Shown: piece after piece, positions 6,366-7,863 of the stretch
Numbering within the stretch: the first letter of the stretch is position 1
How the letters are laid out: each line of letters starts with the position of its first letter
Assembly (NCBI GenBank): GCA_050944415.1
Contig: JBMNRA010000090.1
Span: forward strand, 1-7,863
Reading direction: 5' to 3'
Origin: Ruminococcus_G sp050944415
GTDB taxonomy: Bacteria; Bacillota; Clostridia; Lachnospirales; Lachnospiraceae
Length of the DNA stretch: 7,863 nt
The notes under the pieces: model-generated
Told to the model about the DNA's origin: nothing
The model's database searches: none
Seen by the model: the letters and a program-made list of their open reading frames with translations, nothing else
Program-made: the position numbers and the translations under genes

Positions 6366-6400
6366 AGGGAGGTGGCTTGATGTCGGCAGCAGCACAATAA
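6366..6400 (+). CDS. Six-residue candidate leader peptide upstream of the exporter
   Basis: AGGGAGG (6366-6372) lies seven bases before ATG 6380, which opens the six-codon frame MSAAAQ ending in TAA at 6398-6400. This ribosome site is better than that of the exporter itself. The stop codon falls within a sequence able to pair with bases 6418-6423. After the TAA the same frame stays open for 15 more codons (GDYHIRYCPLFEKLF) to a TGA at 6447-6449, so it may also be a shortened form of a longer leader. Short translated leaders are known to control Mef-, Erm- and Tet-type resistance genes. Coordinates include the ribosome site; the coding part is 6380-6400. Confidence 0.45.
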
Positions 6401-6460
6401 GGGGATTATCACATTCGATATTGTCCCCTGTTTGAAAAACTATTTTGAAAATGAGAGGAC
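6394..6460 (+). promoter_or_regulatory. Candidate RNA switch before the exporter
   Basis: GGGGA (6401-6405) pairs with TCCCC (6424-6428), and TATC (6407-6410) with GATA (6417-6420). The same right arm has two competitors: ACAATA at the leader stop (6394-6399) can pair with TATTGT (6419-6424), and AGAGGAC containing the exporter's ribosome site (6454-6460) can pair with GTCCCCT (6423-6429) with one mismatch. The ribosome site is free when the upstream hairpin forms and covered when it does not. No U-run follows the hairpin, so translational control is likelier than termination. Confidence 0.4.
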
Positions 6461-6468
6461 AATTTGAT

Positions 6469-7692
6469 ATGGAAAAAACACAAAAATGGAAATCGCAGTT
6501 TATGATTGTAGCATTGGGACAGGCAGTTTCAATGTTAGGAAGTCACGGTGTTCAGTTTGCTCTTATTTGGTGGCTTGCTGAAAAAACATCTTCGCCGTTA
6601 ATGTTAGGAATATCAGGGCTTGTTGCCTATCTTCCAATGACCCTATTCAGTCCGCTGGCAGGAATTGCGGCTGACCGTTATAACCGAAGATTCATCTCTA
6701 TTTTTTCGGACATGGCAATGGGGGCGGTTGCGTTAATTTATGCATTATTACTATTCTTTTTTGACCTGCCTGTGTGGACGGTATTCGTTATGCTATGTGT
6801 CCGGGGGATTGGAAGTACATTCCAGCAACCAGCAATACAGTCAATTATTCCGCAGCTTGTACCAAAAGACCAATTAGTAAAAACAAACGGGTGGATGCAG
6901 CTTCTAAATTCAGGCTCTTTTTTACTGGGACCGGTAATTGGTGCGTCTTTATATGCGATTTTCCCGATGTCAATCGTTTTAATGAGTGATGTGGCGGGGG
7001 CAATTTTAGCAAGTATTGCGTTAGCAGTCGTTAAAATCCCAGAACTTGAAAAAGCAGAGCGGGAAGGACAGCGTTTTATAGCAGAAATAAAAGAGGGATT
7101 GCAGGTATTCAAAGAAGATAAAAAGTTGTTTTATATCGTGATTGCGGAAGCTTTCTGTATGTTCTTCTATGCGCCATTATCTTCCTTTTATCCACTCATG
7201 ACAAGCGACTATTTCAAGCTGTCGGCAATGTATGGAAGTGCTGTGGAATTATCTTTTGCAATCGGTATGATGGTATCTTCCCTTTTATTTTCCAGCGTTC
7301 TAAAGATAAATCGGAAAATCAGAGTTTCCTTTATCGGTTTGTTCGGAATGGGAGTTATGTCGCTGATCTGCGGTATCATACCGCAGACTTATGCTGGCTG
7401 GTTTTTCTTCGCAGGAGGTTGTATCTGTTTAGGTGCTTCTGGAAATGTCCATACAATCCCGCTGACTGCCTATATGCAGGAAACCATATCCCCGGAAAAA
7501 ATGGGGCGGGCATTTTCGGTACTTACTTTGATTTCTTCTGTGACAATGCCCATTGGCTTGCTTTTTAGCAGCCCGATAGCAGAAAAAGCAGGTGTAGATG
7601 TCTGGTTTTTCATCTCTGGTCTGTGCATGATTATTCTTACTGCCGGTGTTTTAATCCTATATTCAGAAAGGTGTAGGAGGAAGAAAAGATGA
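6469..7692 (+). CDS. MFS drug exporter, macrolide-efflux (Mef-like, DHA3) type
   Basis: The 407-residue membrane protein has twelve predicted helices in two six-helix halves, with a cytosolic loop at about 188-220. The loop after helix 2 carries MFS motif A as GIAADRYNRR (65-74), and SPEKMGRAFSVL (341-352) is its partner in the second half. The order of segments, GQAVSMLGS near the start, AEKTSSPLMLGISGLVAYLP, and MPIGLLFSSPIAEKAGV near the end, matches the proton-driven macrolide-efflux family, though identity looks moderate and the substrate may differ. I chose ATG 6469 because AGAGGA (6454-6459) precedes it by nine bases; upstream in-frame TTG 6445 and ATG 6451 have no ribosome site. It follows marR by 126 bases without a clear promoter, so is probably co-transcribed. 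Many TTA leucines suggest acquisition from an AT-richer host. Confidence 0.88.
   Translation: MEKTQKWKSQFMIVALGQAVSMLGSHGVQFALIWWLAEKTSSPLMLGISGLVAYLPMTLFSPLAGIAADRYNRRFISIFSDMAMGAVALIYALLLFFFDLPVWTVFVMLCVRGIGSTFQQPAIQSIIPQLVPKDQLVKTNGWMQLLNSGSFLLGPVIGASLYAIFPMSIVLMSDVAGAILASIALAVVKIPELEKAEREGQRFIAEIKEGLQVFKEDKKLFYIVIAEAFCMFFYAPLSSFYPLMTSDYFKLSAMYGSAVELSFAIGMMVSSLLFSSVLKINRKIRVSFIGLFGMGVMSLICGIIPQTYAGWFFFAGGCICLGASGNVHTIPLTAYMQETISPEKMGRAFSVLTLISSVTMPIGLLFSSPIAEKAGVDVWFFISGLCMIILTAGVLILYSERCRRKKR
7675..7680 (+). promoter_or_regulatory. Intact ribosome binding site for the broken acetyltransferase gene
   Basis: A consensus AGGAGG inside the end of the exporter gene lies eight bases before ATG 7689. 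With the ATGA overlap it shows that a third gene was translationally coupled to the exporter before its 3' part was lost. Confidence 0.75.
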
Positions 7693-7826
7693 TTCGAGAA
7701 TTTCAGATATCAGATACAGAGCAGCTTCTGAAGTATGCAACGAAAAAATGGACAATGCCGATTCGGAACTGGGCTCAGGTCTATGGTGAACTGAGCATCA
7801 TGTATGAAGGCAGACTGCCAGATTGA
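7689..7826 (+). pseudogene. Chimeric remnant: start of a GNAT acetyltransferase fused to the C-terminus of an IS256/Mutator transposase
   Basis: The 45-residue frame starts in an ATGA overlap with the exporter. Residues 1-13 (MIREFQISDTEQL) look like the first strand and helix of a GNAT N-acetyltransferase. Residues 17-45 (ATKKWTMPIRNWAQVYGELS, then IMYEGRLPD) match the conserved C-terminal tail of IS256-family transposases. GNAT proteins are normally about 150 residues and IS256 transposases about 400, so both are fragments. The join lies between about 7720 and 7737 and happens to keep one frame. An IS insertion followed by deletion, or recombination between an IS end and the gene, would explain it. 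The peptide itself is unlikely to work. Identification of the transposase part is firm; the GNAT part is short and therefore less certain. Confidence 0.7.
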
Positions 7827-7848
7827 AACTGATACTCTGGTTAAGACA

Positions 7849-7863
7849 GGCGGGAAAACCGCC
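7849..7863 (+). terminator. GC-rich hairpin at the window edge
   Basis: GGCGG (7849-7853) pairs with CCGCC (7859-7863) around GAAAA, 22 bases after the transposase stop. It could be the terminator of the original transposase gene or part of the element's end; whether a U tract follows cannot be seen. Confidence 0.35.

Noticed and set aside
6445..6468. Eight-residue N-terminal extension of the exporter
   Set aside because: The TTG and the second in-frame ATG have no ribosome site, and the AGAGGA lies inside the extension; the family also begins with MEK-type starts.
1..7863. CRISPR array, tRNA or rRNA genes, toxin-antitoxin pairs, phage genes
   Set aside because: No regularly spaced repeats, cloverleaf features or fitting small gene pairs were found on either strand.

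Overview
The window looks like chromosomal DNA from a low-to-mid GC Bacillota, most likely a clostridial gut organism of the Lachnospiraceae type. This is inferred from strong AGGAGG ribosome sites, the TrkA/TrkH style, an ECF sigma factor paired with a DUF4367-like membrane partner, and an IS256-type transposase fragment. No rRNA, tRNA or CRISPR array is visible.

Left part (1-3660): a short molybdate/molybdopterin-binding Mop protein (+, 133-342) converges on a small stand-alone Smr-like protein (-, 392-643) across a bidirectional terminator. Next comes a two-gene potassium uptake operon on the minus strand, trkA (3597-2239) then trkH (2226-787), 12 nt apart and read from an extended -10 promoter near 3631-3658. 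TrkH forms the membrane pore and TrkA is its cytosolic nucleotide-sensing gating subunit.

Middle (3661-5731): divergent from trkA is a sigma/anti-sigma pair. The ECF-type sigma gene (3754-4311) overlaps by 50 nt a gene for a single-pass membrane protein (4262-5656) with a short cytosolic N-terminus and a large extracellular C-terminus. This is the usual design of a cell-surface signalling switch. A 16-bp hairpin at 5696-5731 closes the unit.

Right part (5732-7863): codon use and base composition change (TTA leucines, AT-rich spacers). This part holds a MarR-family repressor with a TTG start and an MFS drug exporter of the macrolide-efflux (Mef-like) type. The MarR promoter carries two perfect 17-bp direct repeats, one overlapping the spacer and -10, the other just after the predicted start of transcription: a probable autorepression operator. 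Between marR and the exporter lies a six-codon ORF with an excellent ribosome site followed by mutually exclusive hairpins, one of which can cover the exporter's ribosome site: a candidate leader-peptide control element. The exporter overlaps (ATGA) a 45-codon chimeric ORF whose first ~13 residues look like the start of a GNAT acetyltransferase and whose remainder is the C-terminus of an IS256/Mutator transposase. A third gene of this resistance-type operon was probably destroyed by a mobile element. The right part is best read as an acquired, later damaged, regulated efflux module next to a core potassium/sigma locus.
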